This document shows positions 17,310 through 25,587 of a stretch of DNA of 25,587 bases, in pieces. This DNA comes from Prorocentrum cordatum (taxonomy: Eukaryota; Sar; Dinophyceae; Prorocentrales; Prorocentraceae), in the NCBI GenBank assembly GCA_963575745.1, contig CAUYUJ010004695.1, forward strand, positions 12,501 to 38,087, read 5' to 3'. The notes beneath the pieces were generated by a model, which saw nothing but the letters and a program-made list of their open reading frames with translations, had not been told where the DNA came from and searched no databases. Each line of letters starts with the position of its first letter. Within the stretch, counting starts at the first letter, position 1. The position numbers and the translations under genes were made by a program.

Positions 17310-17540
17310 TGGAGGAGGAGGAGGAGGAGGAAGACGAGGAGTAGGAGGAGTAGGAGGAGAAAGAGAAGGAGGCTGATGGATGAGGAAGGGGAGGAGGAGG
17401 AGGAGGAGGAGGAGGAGGAGGAGGAGGAGGAGGAGGAGGAGGAGGAGGAGGAGGAAGAGGAGGAGGAGAGGAGGAGGAGGAGGAGGAGAGGAAGGGAGGA
17501 AGGAGGAGGAGAGGAGGAGGAGGAGGAGGAATAGGAGGAT
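17310..17540 (+). repeat. (GGA)n microsatellite
   Basis: GGA tract with a pure run at about 17390-17452. It starts about 15 bases beyond the head of composite repeat A. An imperfect (AGGAGT)n patch lies near 17337-17356. Confidence 0.95.
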
Positions 17541-18048
17541 TTTGTTGGATTCTTCTGGCCTGACCTCCGAAGATGCGGAACACGCACAACGGCGGCGAAA
17601 CCGAGCCTGCCGCCTACCCCCAGGCCTCTCCTGGGCGACAGGGCGGAGACTCCTGAAGCGCACGCGGCCGAAACATCGACCACCGCGTGACTGACGGCGG
17701 CGGCGCGCTCCGCGCGCCGCCGCAGGGCCCCCGGCCTCGCCCCGGCGGGGGGGTGAACCGCCGTGGGAGCTGTGAGCCCCGGTGGGAGGAGAGCAGACGA
17801 GAGGGGGAGGCGACGAGGAGAAGGGAGAGAAGAGGAGGGGATGGGCACAGTCCCACAGCAGCCAACCCCCTCCCCTGGGGGAGGCACGACCTCTCCCGCC
17901 TCCGCCAGTCCTGCGGCCTGGCCCCCGGCTCTACTTATACCCCGCCGACCCGGGCGGCGCCGACCGCCCCGCTGGTTCCGCCGGTGGGGGGTGCCCCGGC
18001 TATCCCCGAGTCGATGACGGGGCTCCTGTTATCCAAGCAGGGGGGGGC
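17541..18048. other. GC-rich spacer, unassigned frames
   Basis: About 500 bases, very GC-rich from 17690. A plus frame from 17687 is open and non-repetitive until it enters the GGA tract (for example GSTYTPPTRAAPTAPLVPP), but its composition is what GC-rich DNA gives and minus frames are equally open. Not called as a gene. Confidence 0.45.
17697..17723. repeat. Perfect 12-bp GC hairpin
   Basis: Arms GCGGCGGCGCGC (17697-17708) and GCGCGCCGCCGC (17712-17723) pair perfectly around a three-base TCC loop. All pairs are G-C, so the stem would be very stable as RNA or as a cruciform. No U-tract follows, so it is not a typical bacterial-type terminator. Confidence 0.8.
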
Positions 18049-18330
18049 AGAGGAGGAGGAGGAGGAGGAGGAGGAGGAGGAGGAGGAGGAGGAGGAGGAG
18101 GGAGGGAGACGACGACGAGGAGGAGGAGGAGGAAGGAGGAGGAGAGGAGGAGGACGAGGAGGACGAGGAGGAGGGGGAGGAGGAGGAGGAGGAGGAGGAG
18201 GAGGATTGGAGGAGGAGGAAGGAGGAGGAGGAGGAGGAGGGGAGGAGGAGGAGGAGGAGGAGGAAGAGGGGGGGGGAGGAGGAGGAGGAGGAGGAGCAGG
18301 AGGAAGAGGAGGAGGAGGAGGAGGTAAGGG
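18049..18330 (+). repeat. (GGA)n microsatellite
   Basis: About 280 bases of GGA with GAC, GGG and GAA interruptions. The purest run is at 18051-18101. Confidence 0.96.
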
Positions 18331-18782
18331 CGAGGACGGAGACCAGGACGAGCACGAGGGGGGAGGACGAGGGCCCGGGGCCGCGAGTGCCCGCGCGACC
18401 GGCCGCGCACCAAGGCTCCGCAGAACGCCTCCAGACACGCGGCGGGCCGCTGGAGCTGCCAGAGGCGGGCAGACCAGCATCCAGAAGCAGAGGGATGGCT
18501 GGAGGAATGGCTGGAGGGGGAGGGTGGGGGATGGCTGGGGGATGGCTGGAGGGAGGAGGGGGGGACTGAGGGAGGGATGGCGGGAGGTAGTGAGCGAGGG
18601 CGAGATAGAGAGGGAGGGATAGGGAGGCGGCGGCGGAGCAGGAGGAGGAGGGGGCGAAGGTTGGGGGAGGGGATGGGGGAAGGGGAGGATGAAGAAGGAT
18701 GAAGAGGAGGAGGAGGCGGAGGAGGAGGTGGTTGTCGGATAGGGGGGCGGAGGGAGGAGAGGGAGAAGAGCGAGGAGAGGGA
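18331..18782. repeat. Purine-rich sequence with ATGGCTGGAGGG minisatellite
   Basis: After a GC-rich spacer (18331-18480), the phrase GGATGGCTGGRGG repeats about five times between 18493 and 18560 at irregular 13-27 base spacing. GGA/GGG-rich sequence follows to 18782. No gene is recognised. Confidence 0.75.
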
Positions 18783-20015
18783 GATGATGATGATGATTAT
18801 GATGATGATGATGATGATGACGGTATGATGGTGATGATGCTTTCGTTGCTGGTGATGATGGTGATGGTGATGCTGGTAATGATGATATGAAGGTGATGAT
18901 GGTGGTGATGACGCTGATAATGATGATGAGGATGATTATGATGGTGGTGATGATGATAACGATGAGGATGATGTTGAGGATGAGGAGGATGAGGAGGATG
19001 AGGACAGGGATGAGGATGAGGGTGCTGATGATGATGATGGCCATGCTGATCAGGACAAGGATCATGACGATAATGATAATGATGATGAGGATGACGACGG
19101 CAATGGTGCTGGCAATGGTGACGGTGATGGTGATGGTAACCAGGATGATGATGATGGTGTTGATGGCGATGGTGGTCATGATGGTGGGTATGATGATGAG
19201 GATGAGGACGATGACGATGGTGGTGTTGGTGGCACACATGACAGGGTACACAGGTATCCACGTGGCCGCACCTTTGACAATGATGATGGTGGTGGTTGTG
19301 ATGACGATGATGGTGAGGATGCTGCTGCTGATGATGATGAGTATGATGATGATGCCGACGGCAATGCTGAAAATGCCGATGGGACTGAGGATGAGGATGA
19401 GGATGATAATGATGATGGCCATGCTGATCATGATGATCATATTGCTGGTCGTTATGATGATGACGATGCTGATGACGATGCGGATGAAAAGGATGAGGAT
19501 GAGCATGAGGATGAGCATGAGGATGGGGACGAGGATGAATACGAAGATGAGGATGAGGAAGAGGAAGAAGAGGAAGAGCAGGATGAGGAGGAAGAGGATG
19601 TTGATGATGATGGCATGATTGGTGAGGATGAGCATACGGAGGAGTAGGACGAATTGGATGCTGATGATGGTGATGATGCTGAAGATTTTTGATGATGATG
19701 CTGATGGTGCTGACGATACTGATGATGATTGATGATGCTGTTGATGCTGATGATGATTATGAGGATGAAGATGTGGATGTGGATGCGGATGATGAGGATG
19801 AGGATGAGGAAGAGGATGAGGATGAGGCTGATGATGCTGATGATGCTGATGATGCTGATGATGAAGAGGAGGATGATGCCGAGGATGATGAGGATGATGC
19901 TGATGATGATGTTGCTGATGATGATGCTGCTGATGATGATATGATGATGATGGTGATGATGATGATGATCATGAGGATGAGGATGAGGATGATGGGTACT
20001 TTGGTGTTGCTGCTG
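18783..20015 (+). repeat. 1.2-kb (GAT)n imperfect array
   Basis: The longest GAT array in the window, with GAG, GGT, GCT and GAC variants and local (GATGAG)n higher-order units near 18960-19020 and 19480-19560. A GAT-free island at 19225-19275 contains GGTACACAGGTATCCACGTG. Long frames in several phases on both strands (to over 500 codons) are repeat artefacts. Confidence 0.96.
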
Positions 20016-20815
20016 CTGACAAGGAGGAGGAGGAGGAGGACAGGGGCTGAGAGCAGACATGGATGGATTCAGGCCTGGGATAAATTTTGTTTTCTTCTCC
20101 TCTCCGCGAATCGCATGCTTTGGTCGACTCTCTCGCGAACCACATTGATCTCCATCATCCGTTGGAGCATAGCACGGATAAGAGCAGTAAGGGGGAGGGG
20201 GAGGAGGAGTGGAGCAGGGGCGGAGATGGGAGAGTGTATGTGACAGAGATTGCGTACGATAGAACAGGCACCTCCACTCAACGCAAGTCCTGCACTGTTG
20301 GCCCCACCGCAACAGATTCGCTTGCACCACTCGCGGTGAGACTGAAGCAGTTGACGCGAGGCACCTGACCTCGGTTGGCATTAGCCACCGATGTGAAAAG
20401 GGTACAAAGAATCAGAGAATCTCCAGGCGATCGCAAACATGGATCAAGGGGGCGTGGACTAGCGACGGGCCCCGCTTCCAGGGGACATCTCGGATCTCCG
20501 CCGCCGAGCGAGGCGGCGCCGGCCGCTTTTTTGGGGAGGGCACCTCCCGATCCGTGGACTCGGCGCCCGCGCGCCAAAAATCCATGGATCGCTAAGTCCA
20601 GGGCGTGCGCCCACGCAGGTACCGTCTTCTCGCGAGCCGCCCCGCACCGTGGCAGCAGCTGATTTTCTTCCCTGGCAGGGCGAGGAGGCGCAAGGCCCTC
20701 CGCGCACGGCCTTGCCGGTGGTCCCTGAAGGAAGGTCGCCGCTGGACTTGCGCACACCATGACGACTCTTATGGCGTTCATGTGTTGCTTTCTTTCTCAG
20801 TTTTTTGCCCATCTT
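20016..20815. other. Low-repeat region, no recognised gene
   Basis: About 800 bases of mixed sequence; a short (GGA)n run at 20025-20040 and a GGGGGAGG patch near 20190-20205 are the only simple repeats. Minus frames at 20278-20781 and 20459-20812 and a plus frame at 20375-20662 are open but give Arg/Pro/Ala-rich peptides I cannot assign. Confidence 0.45.
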
Positions 20816-21006
20816 TCTCTCTCACTCCCTCCTTCTCTCTCTCTCTCTCTATATATATATATTAATATACACGTATATGAGTGTAAGTGATGTGTTTGCC
20901 TGCCTCTCTATCTCTCGTTCTCTTCCCCTCTCTGTTTTCCCATCTCTATCCTTGTCTTTTTTTTGTTTTGCTGTTTTTTGATTATGTCTCTTTCTCTCTC
21001 CCACTC
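20816..21006 (+). repeat. CT-rich tract with (TA)n core
   Basis: CTCTCT runs lead to a (TA)n stretch (about 20850-20872), then more pyrimidine-rich sequence with T8 and T6 runs. The plus strand is pyrimidine-rich, as in 22435-22940. Confidence 0.85.
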
Positions 21007-21717
21007 TCTCACACCCACCTTCTTTCGCGGTGCCCTGCCCCACCGCTCCCTTCGTGCCAACGTTGCTCTCGCTTCTGAGAGATGTGCACAGCCGTGTGGC
21101 GGGGTTCCGGGGCCAACGGGGATGGGAGTGCTGCGGAAGAGGGCCCCGGCGGGACAACGCACCAGCGAGGGATTCGAGGGCGGCCAAGAGGGGGGTGATG
21201 ACTGGGGGGGGGGGGGGATATCATGACGGGGGCCATGGTATCTCTCGAGGTTTCATGGCGCTCCTTCTTATTTCAATACGTTCCCTGGCCCCGCCCCCCC
21301 CCCTGGCCCGCGCACATGCCGCCGGTCATGATTTGCACCCCCCCCTCTTGGACGCCCCCCTCGTGGCCGCCCCCGAGGGATGGCACGGACGCGGGCAGAG
21401 TGGGTACACAGTCGGACCGAGTTACACGATCGGGGTCGGTTCGGGGAGGGTGCCCCACCGTCCTTCGTGTCCGTGGGATGTTCTGGCGCCTCCTGGGGAG
21501 GGTGCCCTTTGACGCTCTGCGCGTGTGGGCCGGCGGAGGCTCGCGCTGTTGAGGGATGTGCTTCTGTCCTACAAGACTCGTCAAACATGAATTGACGGTT
21601 CTTGTTTTCGGTGCTTGCGTGGTCGGTGCTACTTCAATGTTGGCATGAGGTATTCGGCCCAGACGCAGGGGTGCCCGAAAGCTGACAGCACCTTCACAGC
21701 ATTGAAGAACGCGTGTT
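21007..21717. other. GC-rich spacer, unassigned frames
   Basis: No gene is recognised. It contains a G13 run (about 21205-21217) followed by ATCATGACGG-GGGCCATG. The reverse complement of this is echoed at about 21316-21350 (CATGCCGCCGGTCATGAT then a C run), giving an imperfect inverted repeat with a loop of about 80 bases. Confidence 0.5.
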
Positions 21718-21889
21718 TTGACAAGTGCCCGAATTATCGAGCGCTTCGATCTTGAAGAGCGTTTCGATTTATTTTTGACGATGCTTGTGGGTCCGGCTGT
21801 ACTCCTGCTGCGACCCGATGCCCCCGCGGTCGGTGCTTTTTGCGGCGTCCGCGTGCCATCCTCCCCCTCTCCGAGCGCGTGCTACCTCT
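21718..21889. other. Short spacer before the dispersed repeat
   Basis: A plus frame starting at 21718 reads with fairly globular composition at first (IIERFDLEERFDLFLTMLV), helped by an internal duplication of GAGCG(C/T)TTCGAT (near 21739 and 21759). I cannot assign it, and it runs on into the dispersed repeat. Confidence 0.35.
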
Positions 21890-22220
21890 TCTCGGCTGCG
21901 AGCCCGGAGGGAAGTGCGAAGGGGCGGGCCTGCTCGGAAGGCTCGGAAGTCCCCCGTCCCTCCAAGAAGTTTTCTGAGCCTCTTCACCGAAGATCAGAGG
22001 AGGAAAAGGTACCCATGCCTCTACCCCCTCGCCCGTTTTCCCCTTCTAGGGCCTCCTGGGAGGCCCGAAATCCTGGTCAGAGCGCACCCTGGGAGAGGTC
22101 CGGGCGATAGCGGTATCGGTACCTTTCGGCTTTCCCCAGGAAAACCTCCCAGAAGGCGCGAGGGCTTCTGAGAAGCCCCGCCGCCTTCCGACGGGGTCTT
22201 CCCCTGCTCGCCGCCGACTC
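21890..22220 (+). repeat. Dispersed GC-rich repeat, copy 2
   Basis: The same family and orientation as 4323-4520: GCGAGCCCGGAGGGAAGTG, GGGCGGGCCTGC, CTCGGAAGTCCCC, and at the 3' end AGAAGGCGCGAGGGCTTCTG followed by AGAAGCCCCGCCGCCTTC. About 100 bases are present here that have no counterpart in copy 1 (roughly 22000-22130). Confidence 0.7.
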
Positions 22221-22434
22221 TTCGCTCGCTGTTGTTCGCTCTCGCGGCTGCCGCAGTCGCCGGGCCCGGCGCAGTACGGCGTCCCGCGCCACTACGACGC
22301 TACTCCGGAGCGGCCCCCGCCCCGCGTGCCGCGGGGCCGAGAGAACCCCCTTCTCGGGCCTCCGCCCTTGGCTTCCCGCATGCGCCTCGCTCCGCTCCCC
22401 CATTCGCTGTATTTCTCTCCTCCCCGCTCTCTCC
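22221..22434. other. GC-rich spacer
   Basis: GC-rich sequence between the dispersed repeat and the CT tract. No assignable protein. The transition to polypyrimidine at about 22410 is gradual. Confidence 0.45.
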
Positions 22435-22940
22435 TCTTTTTTTGTTGCTGTTTTTGTTGCTTCTCTCTCTCTCTCTCTCTTTTTCTTGTTTTCTTTTTTC
22501 TTTTTCTTTTTTTCTCTCTCTCTCTCTCTCTCTCCCTCTCTCTCTCTTCACTATTTATGTCTCTCTCTGTCTTTATTTATGTATGTGTTTCTCTCTCTCT
22601 CTCTCTCTCCTCCTTCCCTCTCTCCTCTTGTTTTTGTTTGTTTTGCTTTCTAGTTTGTTTAATGCTTTCTACCGCTCTCTCTTTCTCTCTCTTTCTCTGT
22701 TTCTTTCTTTCTTTCTTTCTTTCTTTCTCTCTCTCTCTCTTCACTATCTCTCTCTCTCTTTCTTTATGTATGTACGTGCTTCTCTCTCTCTCTCTTTCTT
22801 TTTCCTCCTTCCCTATCTCCTATTGTTGTTGTTTGTGTTGTTTCTAGTTGTTGTTGTTTTTTTTTCCTCTCTCTCTCTCTCTTTCTCTCCTTCCCTCTCT
22901 CTCTATTCCTCTCTCTTTCTCTTTCTCTCTCTCTATATCG
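22435..22940 (+). repeat. 500-bp polypyrimidine (CT)n/(CTTT)n tract
   Basis: Almost entirely C and T on the plus strand, with (CT)n, (CTTT)n and TTGTTG blocks. Two similar sub-blocks (about 22500-22680 and 22700-22870) share the order CTCTCT, TTCACTAT, TTTATGTATGT, CTCTCT, TCCTCCTTCCCT, TTGTTTTTG, suggesting a tandem duplication of about 200 bases. The Leu/Ser/Phe frames are artefacts. Confidence 0.92.
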
Positions 22941-23177
22941 GGAGTTGATGGAATCCCAGCCCTGCCAAGAGTCGGTTAAAGCGAGTTGCCCTGTCTTCTC
23001 GGTTCTCGAGAGGGTTTGTTGCGGCTGCAGTGTTTGTGTGCGGGCCTGCGCCTACCCGCTGGGGGTCTGGTCCCAGGTTGTTTCTGTTCGCCAGAGGGCG
23101 CTGTTCCAAAGGGGGTTCTGCCCACCCTTCCCCCCCCCCCCTCCTCCACTCCTTTTCCTTATGAGTACTCTCTCCCC
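22941..23177. other. Spacer before composite repeat B
   Basis: Mixed sequence with a C11 run and a short CCTCCT patch (about 23131-23155) directly before the composite repeat. No gene is recognised. Confidence 0.45.
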
Positions 23178-23750
23178 GTCGCACCCCGAGGCCGGTCGAA
23201 AGGGCGGGCCAGGCGTTTCGCCTCAGCCTTTTTCACCATTTATGACCCTGAAGCTTAAACATTGGTAGCAGCTTCACAGATGGAGGGCGGGTCGTTTTCA
23301 AAATGTTGCTCTCGCCTCAGCGCCGCGCACATTCGCTTGTATGAAGTTGCAAGAGCATCACGGATTGAGGGTGGTCGTTTTCAAAATGAAGCTCTCGCCT
23401 TAGCGCCGGGCACATTCGTTGTGAAACGTTGCAAGAGTTTCACGGATTGAGGGCGGATCGTTTTCAAAATGAGGCTCTCGCTTTAGCGCCGTGCACGCTC
23501 GCTTGAAAACGTTGCAAGGGTTTCACGGATTGAGGGCGGTTCCTTTTCACGATGTGGCTCTCACTTTAAGCGCCGCGCGCATTCTTTTTCAAAGTCTGCA
23601 AGAGTTTGGCGGGTTCCCATGGTCAACGTACCAGGAATAGTGTTTAGGAAAGAATCAGGATTATGAGGGTGTGTGCAACAGTTGTGTTGAATCGCCGTGT
23701 TGAAGTCCCAGAATTGAAATGGCGTTCTGGCACGACTCAGGATCGTCAAG
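23178..23750 (+). repeat. Composite dispersed repeat, copy B
   Basis: Opposite in orientation to copy A (16843-17296) with the same order of parts: GTCGCACCCC head, GAAGCTTAAACATTGG phrase, four 83/84-base subrepeats (AGCGCC landmark at 23319, 23402, 23485 and 23569), then GGCGGGTTCCCATGG and the FWHD-related region. B has one more subrepeat than A and lacks A's 30-base deletion. Confidence 0.9.
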
Positions 23751-23832
23751 GCGCAGCAGTCGGGTTGATCCGTGGCATTGGAGCCCCGAGAATAATATTT
23801 TGGCATGCTTCAGGGTCTTCAAACGGTTGTCT
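23619..23832 (+). pseudogene. Decayed FWHD-motif fragment, duplicated
   Basis: The ATG at 23619 aligns with the ATG of the fragment in copy A, but the frame meets a stop after 15 codons and the similarity continues in another frame. The F-W-H core appears twice: near 23700-23757 (RRVEVPELKW; GTTCTGGCACGAC at the DNA level) and again near 23778-23832 (GIGAPRIIFWHASGSS), about 75 bases apart. This looks like a duplicated and broken relic of the coding fragment in copy A. Confidence 0.5.
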
Positions 23833-23944
23833 TCCAAAGAGGCAGCGTCCTCAGTGGATTTGAACCGTTGTAGGGGCATATGAAGATGGAGCTTGGAGAG
23901 AGGGTTTCTTCCAACATTGTTGATGACTCTTCGGTTCACATTGG
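23833..23944. other. Short spacer before the CCT array
   Basis: Mixed sequence with the phrase GGAGCTTGGAGAGA (about 23888) resembling AGCTTTGGAGAGA inside the FWHD fragment of copy A, so a further decayed copy may be present. Confidence 0.35.
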
Positions 23945-25075
23945 TCCTCCTACTCCTCTTCCTCCTTCTCCTCCGCCTCCTCCTCCTCCCTCCTCCTCCT
24001 CCTCTCTTTCCTGCTCCTCCTCCTCCTCCTCCTCCTCCTCCTCCTCCTTCTGCTCCTCCTCCTGCTCCTCCTTCCTCCTCCTCCTCCTCCTCCGTATTAT
24101 TATTATTCCTACCTCCTCCTCCTTCCTCCTCTCACTCCTCCTTCGCTGCTTCCTCCTCCTCCTCCCCTCCTGCTCCTCCTCCTCCTCCTCCTCCTTCCCC
24201 CCTCCTCCTCCTCGTCCTCTTCCTCCTCCTCCGCCTCCTCCTCCTCGTCCTCGTCCTCCTCCTCCTCCTCCGCCTCCTCCTCCTCTCCTCTCCTCCTCCG
24301 CCTCCTCTCCTCCTCCTCCTCCTCCTCCTCCTCCTCTCCTCCTCCTCCTCCTCCTCTTCTCCTTCCCCTCCCTCCTCCGCCTCCTCCCTCTCCTCTCCTC
24401 CTCTCCTCCCTCTCCCTCCTCCTCCTCCTCCTCCGCCTTCTCCTCCTCCTCCGCCTCCTGCTCCTTTTCCTTCTCCTCCTCCTCCTACTCCTTTCCTCCT
24501 CTTTTCTCCCCTCCTTCCTCCTCCTCCTCCTCCTACTCCTCCTCCTCCTCCTCCTCCTCTCTCCCCCCCTCCTCCTCCCTCCTCCTCCTCCTCCTCTCCT
24601 CCTTCTCCTCCTCCTCATCTCCCGTCCTCCTCCTCCTCCTCCTCCTCCTCTCCTCCTCCTCCTCCACCTCCTCCTCCCTCCTCCTACTTCCTCCTCCTCC
24701 TCCTCCTCCTCCTCCTCCTCCCGTCCTCGTCCCTCGTCCACGTCCCCCTCCTCCTCCTCCTCGTCCTCTTCCTCCTCCTTCTCCTCCTCCTCGTCCTCCT
24801 CCTCCTGTTTCTCCTCCTCCTCCCTCGTCCTCCTCGTACTCGTCCTCCTCCTCCTCCTCCTCGTCTTTTCTCTCCCTCCTCCTCCTCCTGCTCCTCCCTC
24901 CTCCTCCTCCTCTCTTCCTCCATCCTCCCCTCCTCCTTTCCTCCTCCTCCCTCCTCCTGCTCCTCCTCCCCCTCCTCCGCCGCCTCCTACTCCATTCTCC
25001 TCCTCCTCCTCCTCCTCCTCCTCCTCCTCCTCCTCGTCGTCCTCCTCCCTCCTCCCTCGTCCCTCTTCCTCCGAT
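23945..25075 (-). repeat. 1.1-kb (CCT)n imperfect array
   Basis: CCT/CTC triplets with interspersed GCC, GTC, TTC and TAC, pure CT-plus-C on the plus strand for long runs. A short (ATT)n run lies at 24094-24106. Plus frames of over 400 and 500 codons (Ser/Pro/Leu) and minus frames (Arg/Glu/Gly) are repeat artefacts. Confidence 0.97.
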
Positions 25076-25153
25076 TCTTCTCAGGAGCGAACGAAGGCCG
25101 TACACGTACGCGAATCCACTCGAAGAAGAAAACACAACATAAACATATTTTTG

Positions 25154-25286
25154 TTGGCGCTCCGCGCGGATTTCTTGGATACGCGCTGGGCCACCCCAGC
25201 GGCGCCTCCGGCGCCGCCCATGGCGCTCTCCGCGCGCCAGGGAGAGGGGTCCAGCGCAGATCCAAGAAATCTGCGCGGAGCGCCAA
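25154..25286. repeat. Foldback element, 36-bp arms
   Basis: Arms 25154-25189 and 25251-25286 are reverse complements at 33 of 36 positions (TTGGCGCTCCGCGC and GATTTCTTGGAT in the left arm), around a 61-base GC-rich loop that itself contains GGCGCCTCCGGCGCC. The compact size and lack of coding suggest a foldback or MITE-like element or a structured RNA. I see no clear target-site duplication. Confidence 0.88.
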
Positions 25287-25587
25287 AAGTTGTTGTTTAT
25301 GGCGGTGTTTCTTCTTCTATCCACGTTGGTTTCGAGAGTACGCCTTGCGCGACCGTTCGTATCACGCGGCCGATCTCGCGGATTGGGGAGCCGTGTTGGT
25401 GTGAGTGGTTGGGTGCGTACGTCCTTTGTAGGCTCCCTGTCCCCTCTCTCGCAGACAATCGTGGCGCCATTTTCAGGCAGCCCATGCGCTTCTGAAAGGC
25501 CGTCTGTGCTCCGTGAGCTTGCCATTCGGCCTTCAGCCCGCACCCGACGAGTCTCGCCGCTCTCCCTGCTCCCTGGCCAGCCCGTTT
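25287..25587. other. Right-end region, no recognised gene
   Basis: Mixed sequence to the window edge. A plus frame ending at TGA 25402-25404 has non-repetitive sequence near its end (FFFYPRWFREYALRDRSYHA then ADLADWGAVLV) that could be a terminal exon, but I cannot name it and the frame is open from the CCT array only by artefact. A second plus frame ends near 25494. Confidence 0.35.

Noticed and set aside
17935-19635. 566-codon minus-strand open frame, and similar 200-500 codon frames at 315-1265, 1216-2115, 15813-16964, 23880-25142, 23893-25404 and 24533-25543
   Set aside because: They run through GAT, GGA or CCT arrays and consist of Ser, His, Ile, Leu, Pro, Glu, Arg or Gly runs. Triplet repeats keep frames open without selection, and several frames are open at the same place.

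Overview
The window looks like a scaffold piece from a large, repeat-rich nuclear genome of a eukaryote. A dinoflagellate (Prorocentrum/Polarella/Symbiodiniaceae-like) is my best guess, but this is inference. It rests on three things: very low gene density with huge trinucleotide arrays in GC-rich DNA; a terminal coding exon typical of the Pif1-like helicases that are amplified in dinoflagellates; and the absence of any bacterial-style operon, Shine-Dalgarno site, rRNA or tRNA. A 100-N gap (2988-3087) marks a scaffold join.

The window is mostly repeat. (GGA)n, (GAT)n, (AGT/CGT)n and their complements occupy roughly 0.55-1.95, 2.83-2.99, 4.1-4.2, 4.9-5.4, 6.65-6.98, 15.36-16.84, 17.3-18.8, 18.8-20.0 and 23.9-25.1 kb. 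A block at 9.35-14.33 kb holds six different minisatellite families: 102-bp, ~42-bp, 21/42-bp, 57-bp, (AGCAT)n and ~53-bp. Polypyrimidine CT tracts lie at 20.8-21.0 and 22.4-22.9 kb. Nearly all long open frames here (poly-Ser, -His, -Leu, -Glu, -Met, -Asp, -Arg or -Gly) are by-products of trinucleotide repeats and are not annotated as genes.

One coding segment is convincing: the last 76 codons of a Pif1-like helicase (10321-10551, +). It begins exactly where a ten-copy 102-bp tandem array stops, at an AG. The array therefore looks like the 3' part of an intron. A second, unrecognised peptide fragment with an FWHD motif (16836-16964, -) sits beside an 83/84-bp tandem repeat. The whole unit recurs in inverted orientation, decayed, at 23178-23832. 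Weaker possible coding fragments lie at 7011-7148 (-) and 14624-15169 (-).

Three structures deserve attention: the abrupt repeat/exon boundary of the helicase; the inverted pair of composite repeats (16843-17296 and 23178-23750), each set in GGA/CCT tracts; and a large palindrome (4742-5558) whose 135-bp arms run into complementary (CCT)n and (GGA)n arrays. A CTTCT-N-AGAAG palindromic motif and a shared GC-rich repeat link this palindrome to 4.3-4.5 and 21.9-22.2 kb. No operon or pathway can be read from this window.
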